A stretch of 64,000 nt of DNA from Chiua virens (lineage: Eukaryota > Basidiomycota > Agaricomycetes > Boletales > Boletaceae). Under the pieces are notes generated by a model, which did not search any database, was not told the origin of the DNA, and saw only the letters and a list, made by a program, of their open reading frames with translations. Shown here in pieces: positions 40,969-53,667 of the stretch. How positions within the stretch are numbered: position 1 is the stretch's first letter; each line of letters opens with the position of its first letter. The stretch is taken from NCBI GenBank assembly GCA_019787685.1, contig JAHNUO010000016.1, positions 966,931 through 1,030,930 on the forward strand, written 5' to 3'. The position numbers were made by a program, and so were the translations under genes.

Positions 40969-41331
40969 CTTGCAATACCTCTCGATGACACATCATGCCT
41001 TATGGACTCCTTCCAAGGGTCCAACCGTGACATTCGGACCGAACAACGCCAGAACAACCATAAACCCGCTAATGCGCATACATAATGCTAACGCCACATC
41101 ACCGCTCACGCATATACTGAGGGATACAGTCCTTTGATACTTAGAAATATAACGTCCGAGTAGCCATTTCGAGTTACAGGTAATGGTAATGTGATCCATA
41201 TCATACTAGCACAATTATAGACGTGGGGTATCCGTATGCATGAATCCAAAAAACAGAGTAGAAACCAGATCAAAACACGTTGCGAGTCAAAAGGACGAGT
41301 TAAACAGCAATTGATAGCGATAACGAGCATG
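40969..41331. other. Intergenic spacer between convergent genes
   Basis: 3' flanks of the NADH dehydrogenase and the WH1-CRIB gene. No gene seen. Confidence 0.6.
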
Positions 41332-42523
41332 TCAGAGAATCAACACCTTGCGACGGATCTTGCGCTTCTTTTCCGGAGGCGGGCTGGGCGACGACAGTAC
41401 AGGGCACGCTGTCCGCGCACGAACGTGAGCCGATGTCGAGCATTACATCAGAGACCACTTACACGACGTCGACGACTCCGAACCAGGCGCCTCTCCCGTC
41501 GAGGAAGCCCCGATCCCGTACCCTTGCAAATCCGCAATCAACGCGCCCCACGCAGGCTCAATGTTCTTGGACGACTCAATCATGCCTCGCGCGCCCACAC
41601 CAACGTGCGAGACGTGCACAAACGAGTGCGGTGCCGGGCTCGAGATCAAGCTGCTAATATTGGGCCGGAGCGAGGACGGTTTCAGGCTCGGTTTGAATCG
41701 TATCGTGGACGACTTGGGTTTGGTGGGCGTCGGTTTCGGGTTGGGTTTGGTCGTGCTGGGTTGGACGGTCGTGTCGGTGTCGGTGTTGGTGTGGGTGCTG
41801 GGTAATGAGAGCACTTGGGGAGGGGCCGGCACCGACGGCGTCTTGGTCATTTCCCTTTCCCTCTTGACAGAATTGGAGCGGAAGGGTCGGAAGATGGCTA
41901 ATGGGGAAAGGGGCGAGACGGTCAGTCGAAATCACATCATCGCATACGAGGCGAAGCGCGGAGGGACAACACGTACAGTGACGTCGGGTCCGGTCGACAA
42001 CCTTTTTGTAAAACACGGCCGCTTCCCCGTCGTCGTCGAAACAGAACCCAAACATTCTCGTCTGCCAGCGTGCGTATTCAGTCCCAAGTCCACGACCATC
42101 CCCGTTGCTGGCATCGCAATGAGACCCACATACCGTTCCAGAGAAGAAGTGAAAAAATGGTTTGTCCTTATTGTATTCGAACACCTCGGGGACAGAAAAC
42201 ATCCACACGACCCTGTCCGTTTTGATGTCCACCAACCTAAACCAATAGTTTTCCTTGAGCCGGAGTCCGTGTGTGGTGATACCACGGTCTGGTGGAGGCG
42301 GGGGAACACCAGGAGGGAGGCCCTGGCGATCACGTCCAAAGACGAGGATGCCCCGGAGGTTCGAGTATGTCCAGTTCAAGTGTGCGTTGATGAACGGCGC
42401 ATAATAGACTCGGACCGCAGCAGTGGCGATCACTTTTTGCGTGCTGGGCTCGAGAACGGATGAGAGGTAAGGGTGGCGCTGCTTATCTTCTGCAGTGAAG
42501 AACGCGGTTGCGGGGTTGTGCAT
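41332..42523 (-). CDS. Short WASP-like protein with WH1 and CRIB domains, no VCA
   Basis: Actin-regulatory-type protein of 328 aa from exons 42523-42134, 42061-41977, 41897-41463 and 41408-41332, all in phase. The WH1/EVH1 domain spans about residues 10-150: VIATAAVRVYYAPFINAHLN then WTYSNLRGILVFGRD, YWFRLVDIKTDRVVWMF, and RMFGFCFDDDGEAAVFYKKV. A basic patch SIFRPFRSNSVKRERE and a Pro/Thr-rich linker follow. Then a CRIB motif: ISSPAPHSFVHVSHVGVG, with AWGALIADLQGYGIG after it. The end is basic (EKKRKIRRKVLIL). WASP would carry WH2, central and acidic segments after this; they are absent. It could bind Rho-GTPase and a WIP-type partner without activating Arp2/3. The start at 42523 (MHNPATAFFT) fits WH1 better than 42568. 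Confidence 0.88.
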
Positions 42524-44099
42524 CAGCGAGAGAGTGTGAGAGTGAGAGAGATGGTGATAGTTGGACAAGCGAAGGAGTGATGGATATATGTTAAGAGGAA
42601 GAGATCATACGGGAAGACGAATGATGAGGACGTTATATAGCGACTGATTTGCGGGTGGGTGAGTGCAGTGAACCTATGTGGGTGGAAGAGAGCGGCATCG
42701 TGGTCGCCTCATGGTCATATTGGACTGTGGCGCGAAACCGCCCCGAAATGGATGGGTGCCAAGGTATGGGTAAGGGCACGCAGCAGATGTTGATTCGTGT
42801 TCATAGCCTGACTCGGACCACAAACCCCTTTCAGCGGGCCAACTTCACAGGGAAAACTCCCAACAAAATCCTGAGCGCCCGGAGGCGGAAGGCATCTATT
42901 GGTATCTCCACAGCCCCGAGAAGTCATCCTGAGAAATCGAGATAGATCTCTGGATGAAGGGAGTCGTGAGGATTGTGACATAAAACTGACCCCGGATTGG
43001 GGCATACTTTCCATGCTTGGATGCCGACCGACCGTTGCTATGATGGGCCACGATGCCAGTCCAAGATCGCGCACTTGGCCCAACGATACGTAATGCGTCT
43101 TCAACACGTGCAGCTCCGGAAGTGAACTTGATCGCGGCCGCTACAACACCAGACGTTTCCCACTTCGCTCACTCATCCCAATTCTGAGTTCATTCCTGCC
43201 CGGTCTGTTCCGAATTCCATCAAGATGGGTTACCTGAGCGGGGGGGTTAGTAAACGGAGATCCAGTTCAGAATTCATATCGTTGCCAATGACAACAGAGA
43301 ACGTACCTGTACCCAACTAGGGTTTTATGCCATTCTGAGATGACCCTCCCATTGAAGCCAATACCGCGGCAAACGGCCAGTCGGCCACTCTACGATGCGA
43401 ATCCCCCGATCTGGTGGCTTAATCGCCGTCAAGCATGGTCAATAAAAAATTTGTCCGTCAATTCCGCGAACGACACACGACGAGTTTGAGGCTCTGACAA
43501 GCCACGGCTACAACACAAGCCAAAGCAGGCGCGAATCTGGTCTGGGCCTGACCGTTGGATTTCATGGGCCGTGGACGTCTCATTCATACTCAGTTGGCCG
43601 CTAGGTACTGATGCAGCAGACCTGATCCACATGAATGATGAAACACGCCTTTCAATCACGAAGATACTCAGACGGCACAACTATCAAAAGCTCGTGACGC
43701 TTTTTGCGCATATTAAATGGACTAGAAAAGTTTCGCTCGCACCTCAGTGATGTGGGCAAGATTGATTCGGGCACAGACCTGACCGTTTCCTGCCAGAGAT
43801 TGCGCAGCGTCCTTGTTCTCGCTATTGATCATAACGATCCGCTCCCATCACCGCGATACAATGTGTTTGGATGATGCCTGAAATAGCTAACGGCATTCCG
43901 GCACTCTATAGTGAAGGTATCCGCGAACTTGCTAGACCCGCCCGCGACTTCTTGACACAGCCCAGGTCAAGTGAAGAAGACGGACGACAGCCCCTCACCG
44001 CGTTACCCATAGGGGTAGAACCGACGCCACTTCAGCGCACTGGGGAATCCCACTGAGCGGGAGAGGGATCAAAAAACGCTTCTACCTTGATGAATTGAA
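42524..44099. other. Gene-poor interval
   Basis: 1.6 kb with only short ORFs (minus 42715-43107, minus 43429-43680, plus 43871-44056) lacking recognisable content. The right end is the 3' flank of the hypothetical gene at 44100. Confidence 0.5.
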
Positions 44100-45400
44100 T
44101 TACATCAGAAAAGCGGCCTTGGAATGTTCATCCATAAACACCAAACGGGCTCCCTTGAGTATGCGAATCTTGCGATCGATGGCTCCTGATCGGCCTGGGA
44201 CCTGCCCATTAACGGCCTCGTATCGATACGCATCCAGGACGTTGCGCAGAAATAAGGAGTATGGTACGTCGTGGTAAACCTTGATATAATCTATACCTTC
44301 TAGGTGGGCTCTGCAAATGTCTGTCGCAAAGTCATCCCCCGTGGTATGAGCTGACGAATGCTGGGTGTAATAGGATGGCCGGTTGCTTTCCCAAACGGGC
44401 TCTGACATTGTCAAGAAGGCATCCGCAGGTGCAGCATGGAAAGACAGCGACAGCGGCCCCAGATGCTTTGCCTGCTGGATAGATCCGAGAAAGATCCAGA
44501 GATGCTGTAAAGAGTCGGGTGTCCATATTATCGTAGACGGCTGAGATACAGGCACAGGGAGGCATGGAGTCGGGGAGCGCGAGGCGAGCTGAGTTTCCAC
44601 AGAAATGACGGCCTTGGAGGCACCATCCCACGGCAAGCTGCCACGCACAGGAATAAGCCACGCAGCCCTCCTATATCTGCCACTCAATAACTCGTTTATT
44701 GCGGCCATGTCATACGGCGCGACCGGCAACGGCAGTGTCTTTGAGAAGGGTGGAATTTTATCGCTATCCACCGGTTGAAATTCGGCTGCGGGAGCTGGCA
44801 TGAAATGTGGCTAAACGATTTTGAGTCACGTTGACCCGACTCCGGTGCGATAGACTGACTGACACACCTGGGGTACCAAATGGAGGATACTGGATGTTTC
44901 CAGTCGAAGGCGCTCGTCTGGTTCGATCACGCTCGAGACACTACTCCGTATGCGCTTTCCTTGGCGAGCCAGGTGAACGACCCTAGTTCGAGTATGCATC
45001 CAGGGTTGGAAATCAGTACTTTCAAACTCTTGAAGATCGCACAGCCGAGAACGATCAGGGTCGTCCGCCTGAGATGGTTGGCCCCATTCTGGAATGCTTA
45101 TAGTCCCTATTTCTGTTGTCAAAGGGGGCGGAACTATGTGATATTGGTAAAGTCTTTGGCGATGGAGCGCTACCTCCATTTCAGTGTACGGCGCGGAATC
45201 AGTCGGACATGATACGTACTAAACAAGGATGGGTCGACAGTCGATTGTGGTGTCACCCAGTGAGTGTGACCTGAGCAGGCAAAGGCCAGGTCGCGTCCTC
45301 GTTCCAACTGTAGGGTAGACCTGGAAGTTGAAGCATCCCTGAGCGCGACAAAGTCGTGAACCGTTATCTTGTAGCTCATGTCCACCAAAACTTTGAGCTT
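44100..45400 (-). CDS. Hypothetical spliced protein, 5' end unresolved
   Basis: Two terminal exons are well supported: 45218-44868 and 44810-44100, joined in phase by a GT-AG intron. They give at least 353 aa. Readings include MEVALHRQRLYQYHIVPPPL, IGTISIPEWGQPSQADDPDR, WMHTRTRVVHLARQGKRI, PYDMAAINELLSGRYRRAAW, LQHLWIFLGSIQQAKHLGPL and IDYIKVYHDVPYSLFLRNVL. One or more upstream exons probably lie at 45271-45400, where a GTCACA donor follows coding-like sequence, but the frame could not be settled. No domain recognised. It is divergent from the TDA3-like gene about 150 bp away. Confidence 0.5.
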
Positions 45401-45543
45401 GGGGACACAATGGAATCATTTGGACCTTGAATGTCAGAACGAGACGCACAACGAGCAGCTGATGGGCCTAGTTTGGATTACACCCCCATTTGGGGGGTTA
45501 TTCTACTTATCATTCCTACTGGAAGAATAAAGCGTCCACTCCC

Positions 45544-46817
45544 ATGACTCACCGCGACATTGTCATTATTGGTGGCGGAATAATAGGTTGCACTACCGCT
45601 TATTTTCTCACCAGACATCCCTCGTATTCTTCCTCGACTACCAGAATTACTGTCCTAGAGGCATCAGCTCATGGTGTCGCCCAGGGTGCTTCTGGAAAGG
45701 CCGGTGGACTCGTCGCCAAGTGGGCATATCCGCGTCAACTTGTCGACATTTCTTTCTCCGAACATGTCAGGCTGGCAAACGAACACAACCGCAAGGAAAG
45801 GTGGGGCTGGCGGCTCGTTAACTGCGGGAACTGGGAAGGGCGGGGCGATGACCTGAAACGCTCCTTTGGAAGTGGCGTCGGAGCGGGTGGAAGACGGAAG
45901 AGTTTGGAAAAGAAATGCGGACTCGACGGCTCTCCTGAGATCTCCTCGCCAAGGCCTCCATCAGGCCATCCCGAAGACCTGAACTGGGTCAAGCAGGACC
46001 TCACGGAGTCTTACAGCCCCATGTCTGCGCCTGATGGTACTGCTCAGGTGCATCCATATCTCTTTACCACCAGTATGATGGACCTTGCTATGGAAGTGGG
46101 GGCTACGCTACTGAAAGGGCGCGCAACCGCGATTGAACAAGAGAGCGGCCGTGCCACTGGTGTTCGCTACAAGGACTCGAGTGATGACGCTTCAAAGGTC
46201 ATACCCGCTACCCACGTCATATTGTCTGCTGGGGCGTGGTCGCCATCGATCATACCCACTTTGCCCATCTCCGCAACTCGTGCTCACAGCGTCACTGTTC
46301 GTCCAAGCCCGGACGTGTCGATAGCACCTTACGTTCTCTTTACTGAAATAGCTCTCCCGGGAGGACGAGTGGTGACCCCTGAAATTTACGCCCGGCCAGG
46401 TAATGAAATTTATGCTTGTGGACCGGGGGACGACTCACTGCTTCCTGCAAACGTGGATGATGTTCAAGTGGATCGAGCTGCTTGTCTAAGCGTTTGGGAA
46501 CATGTTGCAAGCATCTCCCCAGAATTCAAGGAGGCGACAGTGGAGAAGCGTCAGGCATGTTTTCTGCCCGTGGTTAGTGGTAGTGATGGAGGGCCCATTA
46601 TCGGCGAAGCACGTGATAACATCGCAAAGGGGGTGTACATTGCGACTGGACACACTTGCTGGGTCAGTCACACGTGGCTGATAGACTCGCTATGCTAACA
46701 GGATGACAGGGCATATGCAACGCACCGGGGACTGCAAAGGTGATCACTGAGTTGATCATGGATGGGAAGATTAGGTCAGAGAATATCAGAAGTTTGGAGC
46801 CTTCACGTTTTTTGTGA
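45544..46817 (+). CDS. TDA3-like FAD-dependent oxidoreductase (DAO family)
   Basis: Flavoprotein of the D-amino-acid-oxidase fold, closest in pattern to yeast Tda3, an endosomal/cytosolic protein linked to retrograde transport. Exons 45544-46662 and 46710-46817 give 408 aa. FAD motif IVIIGGGIIGCTTAYFLTRH, then ITVLEASAHGVAQGASGKAG with GLVAKWAYP, characteristic of the TDA3 group. A family-typical pair QVHPYLFTTSMMDLA and HVILSAGAWSPSIIP. The C-terminus is DGGPIIGEA, GVYIATGHTCW and, after the intron, GICNAPGTAKVITELIMDGK. An extra Gly/Arg-rich loop (residues 115-140) is present. Catalytic substrate is unknown. An in-frame Met at 45490 would add 18 residues. Confidence 0.88.
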
Positions 46818-47838
46818 AAGTGTAATTATGACTTGTCAGCGTGTTCCGCCGACGGTGGGTTCTGGCATGAGAATCCTTTTAATAGTGTGCATCGGGTGAG
46901 AGCCTTGTGCAGGTAACCAGGCCAATGGCGCGTTCCGGCGGTGACTCAACAACACCCGAACCTCCGATTCGCCTGAACACTGAGACCGTGACGTTTGTCA
47001 GAGCAAATGACCGGTTCCGCACAACCAGCACGAAGCGGGTCCGACTCGGCGCTGTTCAAGTTGTCGACTTGAAGGGTGAGTTCATGCCTACAAAGTAGTA
47101 GCCTGAGATCGTCAAGGGATGAGTCGATGACTTGATTGTTCCTGAATCCCAGATCTTGCCGCGACACCACTAACTTAGTATGTATTAGTGCGGCTCACTC
47201 CCTCGGGGCGTCGTAAGGGCGAGATAAAGTCCCACTGCCGACTTCTCGGTCCTCCAGTGTTCTTCAGCTGGTTCCCAATACAATCCCTGTGCGGTTCAGT
47301 TCACGTTGCAACTCCCGCCAGGGCTACTGTAACGTCTGACCGCCTCGTGGCTGTCACAGCATCATCGTCGCTGTCAATCCTAAAAAGGTTCCGTCAAAAA
47401 CCTTCAAACCTCACACACTCTTTTCCCCTCTCCCTCGTTCCTTCATGGTCACGCCCGTGTCGTTCGCCGTCTAGACACACTCACGGTGCCCCACGCATCC
47501 CTCTCGCGATCATTCATCCCAACTGCGTACGCTCACTCTTCACGATCGGTAAGTCATTCGCCACTTCCGTCATTCCCCGTCCCCTTCCACTTTGCGATAA
47601 ATTCATATTCCGGAATACGGACGTTGATCTCGGAGGAGCTCGCTGGTTGACGACCATTTTTCTAGTTTCAGATAGCGCTATAATTTAGCATTTACACGTC
47701 GCTCCCTAAACTTCGGACCCCATGCTCTCAGGTTCATCACCAGTGATGATACACTCTCGTTTACTCCCTATACGGCGTCTGGTACTCACACAAGACGATC
47801 ATCTCGAGTAAGTATTTTACTCAACCCTGCATCCTCTG
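46818..47838. other. Region upstream of Clp1-like gene
   Basis: Short plus-strand ORFs at 46907-47098 and 47188-47688 without recognisable domains. A possible upstream exon of the Clp1-like gene, ending at a GTAAGTATT donor near 47810, may be here. Confidence 0.4.
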
Positions 47839-48549
47839 TTGTTGACACACGAAAGGCTTCTTTGTCGTCGGATGAATGTGGGGAAGACGATGCTCCCACC
47901 AGGTGCTGCCATCCCCTCCACCATCGATCTGCCCGTCCTTAAGGATGCTCATTCCTACATTCCATCGCACGTCTTGGCTGTCTTTGATATTCCGCAGAGC
48001 GATTGGGAGCCCTCCTACTCTCCGATCTTGGTTCCCATCCACGCCGGCTTGCATGCGCGGGACTTTCGCACGAGGATCATTCCACAGAACGCGACCGGAA
48101 CGCGACCCACGATCTCCCGTATCTCGTCGCAGTCTGGCGGCCATTTCGTCACCCTTCCCGTCGTTCCCCTCCACGTCCCCCACGCCCCTTCAATTCCGTT
48201 GCTCTTTCTCTTCGCCCTCGGCCTCGAATCGCGTTCACAACTTCTGTGTTGTCGCCTTCTCCCAACGGAGGTGATCAGTGAATTTCCCGCTCTTCCTACT
48301 ATGGCGCAGTTGATGGGAAATGTATGCAGCGATCGGCAGCTCACCGACTACATCGTATTCAATCAGGGTCTGTGGAAAAACATTCTGCATCTTGGTCCTC
48401 GCGATGCAGGGTTCGTGGGCATCGCGAGGACAGCGTGGAATGTCACTGTAGAGGCTCGGCGTAATCGACAACGCGCAGCTGCCGCAGGGGTCTCGACAAA
48501 CGTCGGAAACCCACGGCATGCCAGTGCAAGTCCCGTCCCGAACACATGA
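47839..48549 (+). CDS. Divergent Clp1-like protein
   Basis: Homologue of the Clp1 (clampless) family inferred from alignment by eye with the clearer copy at 54980-56072. Matches: LPPGAAIPSTIDLPVLKDAH then SYIPSHVLAVF against MPTHMLAVY; ILVPIHA against VTLFPIH; VTLPVVPLHVP against VSVPVVPLCIP; and YIVFNQGLWKNILHLGPRDA against MMVNGLWRNACALGINDE. A tail of about 35 residues (Arg/Ala then Ser/Pro) is extra. In Coprinopsis, Clp1 acts downstream of the A mating-type homeodomain complex in clamp and dikaryon development. The first exon is not resolved, so the model is partial; it could be a pseudogene, although this exon is open. Confidence 0.6.
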   Translation: MLTHERLLCRRMNVGKTMLPPGAAIPSTIDLPVLKDAHSYIPSHVLAVFDIPQSDWEPSYSPILVPIHAGLHARDFRTRIIPQNATGTRPTISRISSQSGGHFVTLPVVPLHVPHAPSIPLLFLFALGLESRSQLLCCRLLPTEVISEFPALPTMAQLMGNVCSDRQLTDYIVFNQGLWKNILHLGPRDAGFVGIARTAWNVTVEARRNRQRAAAAGVSTNVGNPRHASASPVPNT

Positions 48550-50096
48550 CGTTATTGACCAACACCTCGCTTCAGAATACTAGCGCGAACTTGGTTCGAA
48601 TCGTAACAACTCATTCACGCTCTTTTTCATTACACCTAAAATGGCATTCATACGACACCCTGAATCCCCATTCCGGACGAGGATCATGACTGGACTTTTT
48701 TTTTCTCCCCTACTTACCGTGTTATGGTCACACAGTTACGGTATCATTTACCATAGGATCGAATATTGTGTTCTGCTAATCGCTCGTTCGTTTTTCATCC
48801 CGCTTGACTTTCAATTTCTTTTCGCCTGCCTCTCCTTTATCCTTTGCGCACGGGCTAAATTTATTGGTAGTGAATACGCCAGACGCTAGGTATACTAATA
48901 CACCCACTCTTCCCCTCCCCACGTAGACGCAGACCGTATATGGTGCGTTGCTCGGCTCTATATGTCATTTCCTCCCATAAGCTTGGCGCAGCCGCATCGA
49001 TAACAAATCATCCTTCGCCATGTTACAGGCATATGTGAACTCTGTTTCCGCCACTGGCTGACCCTTTTTCCCCCTTCCAAATCGTGTTTCATTTCCGCAG
49101 CATAGGATCCCGGACCTGACTCGACGGTTCAACCTGCCCGCGTTCCAAGCGACTGCATTGCAACAAATTGCACCGACTCAGACGTGAAACAAGGTTCCGC
49201 GGTGTCAGGACCCTCGGGTTAATCCGAGGATGCTGAGTCATTGACGTTTGCAATCGTCCATGTTAATGATCGATCGGAGTGGTCGTTAGTGCGTCACAGC
49301 GCCAGTCCTTTTTGGGACATTGGCGGGATGACAGCAGCGGCCTGTTTCCGAAAACCTAAACCTTGTCGGCGATGCTGCATTTTCCATCCATAAACGCCAC
49401 CGTTTCTCCCGTGACGGACTCCGTCGACGATGGCCCGCGCGATACGGTAGGGGCGTGCGGCGCGTCAAGGACCAACTTGAAGGGAATGGGAGCCTCGTCC
49501 CAGACTGGACGTCGCTGTGGTCGATGGCGTGGCAGTCGCGTCTTTGCCATGTTGAATGGTGGCGGCGGGGCCCCGTCGATTCTCCGAGTCGAACGTCCTT
49601 CGGTAAGCGTTACAGCCTCCGCGGCCCCCAATCACGGGACTTTGTCTAGTCCCGACACTGTGGTGAGTTGTCAGTGTGGGCCTCTCAGGGATGCGTTTGA
49701 ATATCTCGGCCCCTCGGGGTCCAGTTCATTAGTCGAACGACGTTATATCGCTGGCAACGAAATATCAATATGTATCATTCATTCATGTTAGTGACTCGAA
49801 TCATGAATGTACTTGATTTCCATCCCCTTGGAGCATTATGCAATATTATTGATGCAATCGACCCTTTGAAGGGACTACAGTCGGAGTTCAGTAAGCGCCC
49901 AGAGTGTTGGTCTGCATCATATCAGCAGTAAATCACTAAGGAAATACAATACACGCAAAAATATCGATAAATGACACGACTAGCAAAGAAAAACGTATTA
50001 CCTGCTCATACAGCAAAGTACTATCTGAGGGGTGGTCAAGGTATCGCAAACGACAAAAGAAAACGTCCCTCGAGTCAATCGGCCGCGGCTGGGAGT
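48550..50096. other. Intergenic interval
   Basis: 3' flank of the Clp1-like gene and the NUSAP-like gene. A 142-aa plus-strand ORF (49363-49791) has composition like coding GC-rich sequence but no recognisable domain; the antisense ORF 49356-49631 overlaps it. I support neither. Confidence 0.45.
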
Positions 50097-53000
50097 CTAA
50101 TCGACATCCATCCCTTGCTCCTCTTCAGCGAAGTGCACGCGACTTTTCCTCCGTGCATGCTCACTCTGACGAACCCGCTTCTTGGCGCTCATCATCACGT
50201 CGCCGCCTCTGGTGCCAGCATACGACTGCCGGATGGCTTTACCAGCCACTTCGGCACCCATGCTCGAACGCACTTTGCCGCAGGCCTTGGTGGTCCCCGT
50301 CTCCGTCCCACCGCCCGCGCTCGATCCGGCACCTGTCGCTGCCCGCTGCGAAGCCAACCGCGCAATCACCCTGGAACGCGAAATCCGGGGTTTGCGACCA
50401 GGCAGCACCTTGGGTTTCGGTGGGAGAGGCGGCTTCGACGACGGTTTGTCCTTGGCGGTTTGGCCAACGATGGTCGTTGCTACCGCAGTCAGTGACATGG
50501 GAGGACCTGAAGGTGGCGGAATGAAAGGTTGACTGAATACTTTGGCGGGATAGGCAGGACTTGGTGGACTGTTTGTAATTTGCTCCAAGGTAATGGTACG
50601 CGGAGGCGACACTGCAAGCCGGAGCTTAGAACTCGCACTTCCTTTGGTACGGATCGAGTACTCGCTAGAAACCGGAATGCGAGAATGTGTGCTTGTCTTG
50701 GCAAGCGAGCTAGCGGTGGGGGCCATGAGTGTTGACAAGGTCCTCAACCTGGGCATGGTGGTCGTAGGCTTCTGAAGATTGGCCGCCGAAGTTCTGATGT
50801 CTGATTTTGCTCCCAAGGAAGAAGAACCCGCGTTGTTTGTTGAGGGACCAGTTCTCGAACCTAAGGAAGAGAAACCAACGAGAGAACTGTTTCTATTGTT
50901 GGACTGGCCGTGACCAGCTATTGTCGATGGTTTGGGGTTCGCGGCAACTGATGAACTAGGTGGATTAAGTGAAGGGGTAGGTGACTTCCAAATGCGCGAG
51001 ACCGCAGCGGTCCCACCTGTCGGTTGGGTAAGGGTAGACCGACTTGGAGCATTGGATTGCAATGATGTATTACTACCCCCAGACGGTATACGTTTCGTTT
51101 GAGAGCCAAGGGGAGGCGCGCCAGAAGAACCAGGGACAACAGCTGTTTTCTTCCCTTCCGTAAATTTGGGAGGTGCGTTCGTTCCTCCTTTAAGCTGAGC
51201 TGGTTTCGGAGCAGGTACGTTGGATGGAGCTTTGGATCCAGCTCCTCGATTCCATACATTCTGAACCAATGACTTGGCAGTGGCGAAGAGACCCAACCGC
51301 GGGGGTTTGGCTTTCGCTATCGAATCGCATTATTAGACCAGACCTAGAAAAATGAAGGAGGTACTCACGAAGAGGTGCACGTCCGACGCTCGGTCGGCCC
51401 ATGCTGCTCCGGCGCTTGGCTTTGTTATGATCGAGCCTACGACGAATCGCCTCCCTTTCCTTCTGCTTCCTGGCTTCCTCCTCGGGATCAGATGGTGGTG
51501 CTATCGAGGATCTTTCAGGCTGTGCCGGAGCATCCGATTCTTCGAGTTCAACACGAGGCCGCTTCGACATACGCCTATCTGCGACCTCGTCATCTTCATC
51601 GCCCTCCTCGTCAAAGGCACCGGGCAGCATCTTCTCAGAAGCACCACTTGCAACCCTGCATCCGTTAGAGCGGTGACGTGCCGTCGGTACCCCCGATTGC
51701 CTTTCTTTCACCACCAAACTCGATTTTCTCTTCTTCGACAAAATAGGCTGGGGAGCAGTGCTCCGAGCGCCACGTTTCGCCGCGTAGTGCGAGGTGATTG
51801 AGTCCATCTTATCAAACTCTTTTTGATGAATCTTCTCGAACATGACGGCGACACGAGGGGGGCCATTGCTCTCTTCCCTTCCTGTTGATTCTTCGGTGGT
51901 AGTTCGGCGATTGTTCAGGACGCTGACATTGAGGGCATCCACGCCCTCTCCTGCAAGTCTCTTATTCATCTCATCTAGAACGGACTGAGCGGCGGTGCGG
52001 AATTGAAGATTTGACTTATTATTCTGGGGAAGTGGTGAACCGAATACGAAGGGTTCAGATCTCGGAATACCACTCCTCGAGCGAGCTGAGGTATTATGTG
52101 GTTTGGGAGCAGGTGAGAAGATGTCGACTGGTTCCGCGGAGGGCTTTTCGGTGGACTTGGGGATCGCGCCCGTGTTAAAACAGGCACTGATGTTGGCCTT
52201 CTCGGGGGTAGGTTCGCGAATGGATGGAACCGCTAGTCGGCCAGGTATATCCAGGTCTATGTCCATATCCGAGTTGTCGTATCGAGGAGATTGAACGGGG
52301 CGACACTTAAGCAAGTCACCAAAGCCTTGAAAGGATGGTACAGATGGATACAAAGATTCCCGCGCCGTACCACTTGGCGAAAGAGGCCATACAGAGACTT
52401 TGGAAGTTCCGGGGTTACCCGGTGTATCAGGGACAAGGTCGAACGAAGTGGCGAACGGTTGAAGTTTGGGTGGAGACAATAAAGCGTCCGGGTTTGTGGT
52501 GGGATTTGAAACGAGGCGGATAGTGGTCGTAGCTGGCGCTTGCGAGAGACTGAGCCTCGCAGCGGAAGGAGCGGGTAGGCCTTGAAGATTTGACTGCCCA
52601 GGAATTGGCTCAATGCCTGGTTCTTCGGGACCACCATTTGGATCGGAAGTAGGAAGAGTAGACGACGATTGGGTCACCTCTTGGCTAGAAAGACTCGAGG
52701 ATGACGATGTAGTTCCGCTGGACTTGGACGTATTGCGTTTCAGTCCCAAAGAAGTTGCGATAGCTCTGAGGGACGATGTGACAGAACCTGAAATGCCCGG
52801 TGAGAAAGGACTGTTCCTGTCAAAATTGAAGTTTCTGACAGGACCGACCTTTGGATGTAGTCGTGCCAAACTCGCCAACTTGACGGTCGGAACCACCTCG
52901 GTTACTCCTAAGTGTCTCCTCATCCACTTCTGTAATTGTGTCCATAACCACTTCCCATTGCTCGCTAGGACGCGATATTGTATTAATAGACGTATTGACG

Positions 53001-53251
53001 CCGGCAGAGTGATCGGACACGTCGTCCTCGCTGTCTGTAACCGGTTTCGCGTCCGAATCTTCGCTCCTAACAGCGATGTTCAGCGGATCGTTGGATGGTA
53101 ACGTCTCCGCGTGAAGTTTCAATCGTTGAATGAGATCTTTGTTCTTTCCGGATGCTTTGAGCGAATGAATTTTGCATAACTTGACGAGCTGGTCACGTTT
53201 TAGGGAATGCAATGCTGGCGAGTTGAACAAAATCTGAGTTGTCGTGGACAT
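50097..53251 (-). CDS. SAP-domain protein resembling NUSAP
   Basis: Large, mostly disordered, basic protein of about 1,000 aa. It opens with a SAP domain (ALHSLKRDQLVKLCKIHSLK then ASGKNKDLIQRL) that binds DNA in other proteins. A long Ser/Pro/Thr-rich region follows, then the motif VMFEKIHQKEFDKMDSITSH, which resembles the KKLHEAHFKKMESI segment of animal NUSAP1. After that come a cluster of basic residues (SKKRKSSLVV), the charged helix EEEARKQKEREAIRRRLDHN and an Arg/Lys/Ser-rich tail with RKSRVHFAEEE. SAP plus KM-SI motif plus basic tail is the NUSAP order, so a spindle microtubule and chromatin role is inferred. Introns: 51368-51317 is certain; one near 52990-52915 has alternative acceptors. 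Confidence 0.65.
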
Positions 53252-53667
53252 TTGTGATTTACCGTTATTGCATGGACTTTGGCGTCGTGGTAATGATCGC
53301 CGTTGTTGTGCACCAGTTTCGTTGACTGGGACGCGAAAGAACAGGTCATGTGACCGCGTTATCGCATCATAGCACGTGATGACCACGAGATTAATTGACG
53401 CGTACCTCATGGTACCAGGAAAAGGGAATTTGAATAGGCAAGGCATGTCAGTTGCATACCAGTGATTTTCTACGGTCATAATTTTTCGTTTCCGATATTC
53501 TGTATGACACTTTTATCTATGAATTGCTATAGATGCTGTAGAATTTTACTGGATTCGTGAGTTGCAGTAATAGTGTGGTTGTTTGTCGCATTGTGACCAC
53601 GACAAGTCTCCACAAACAGAAAGCATTTCTGTTCAGTTTCTTTCATCTTTCAAGTAGCTCCCCCCTC

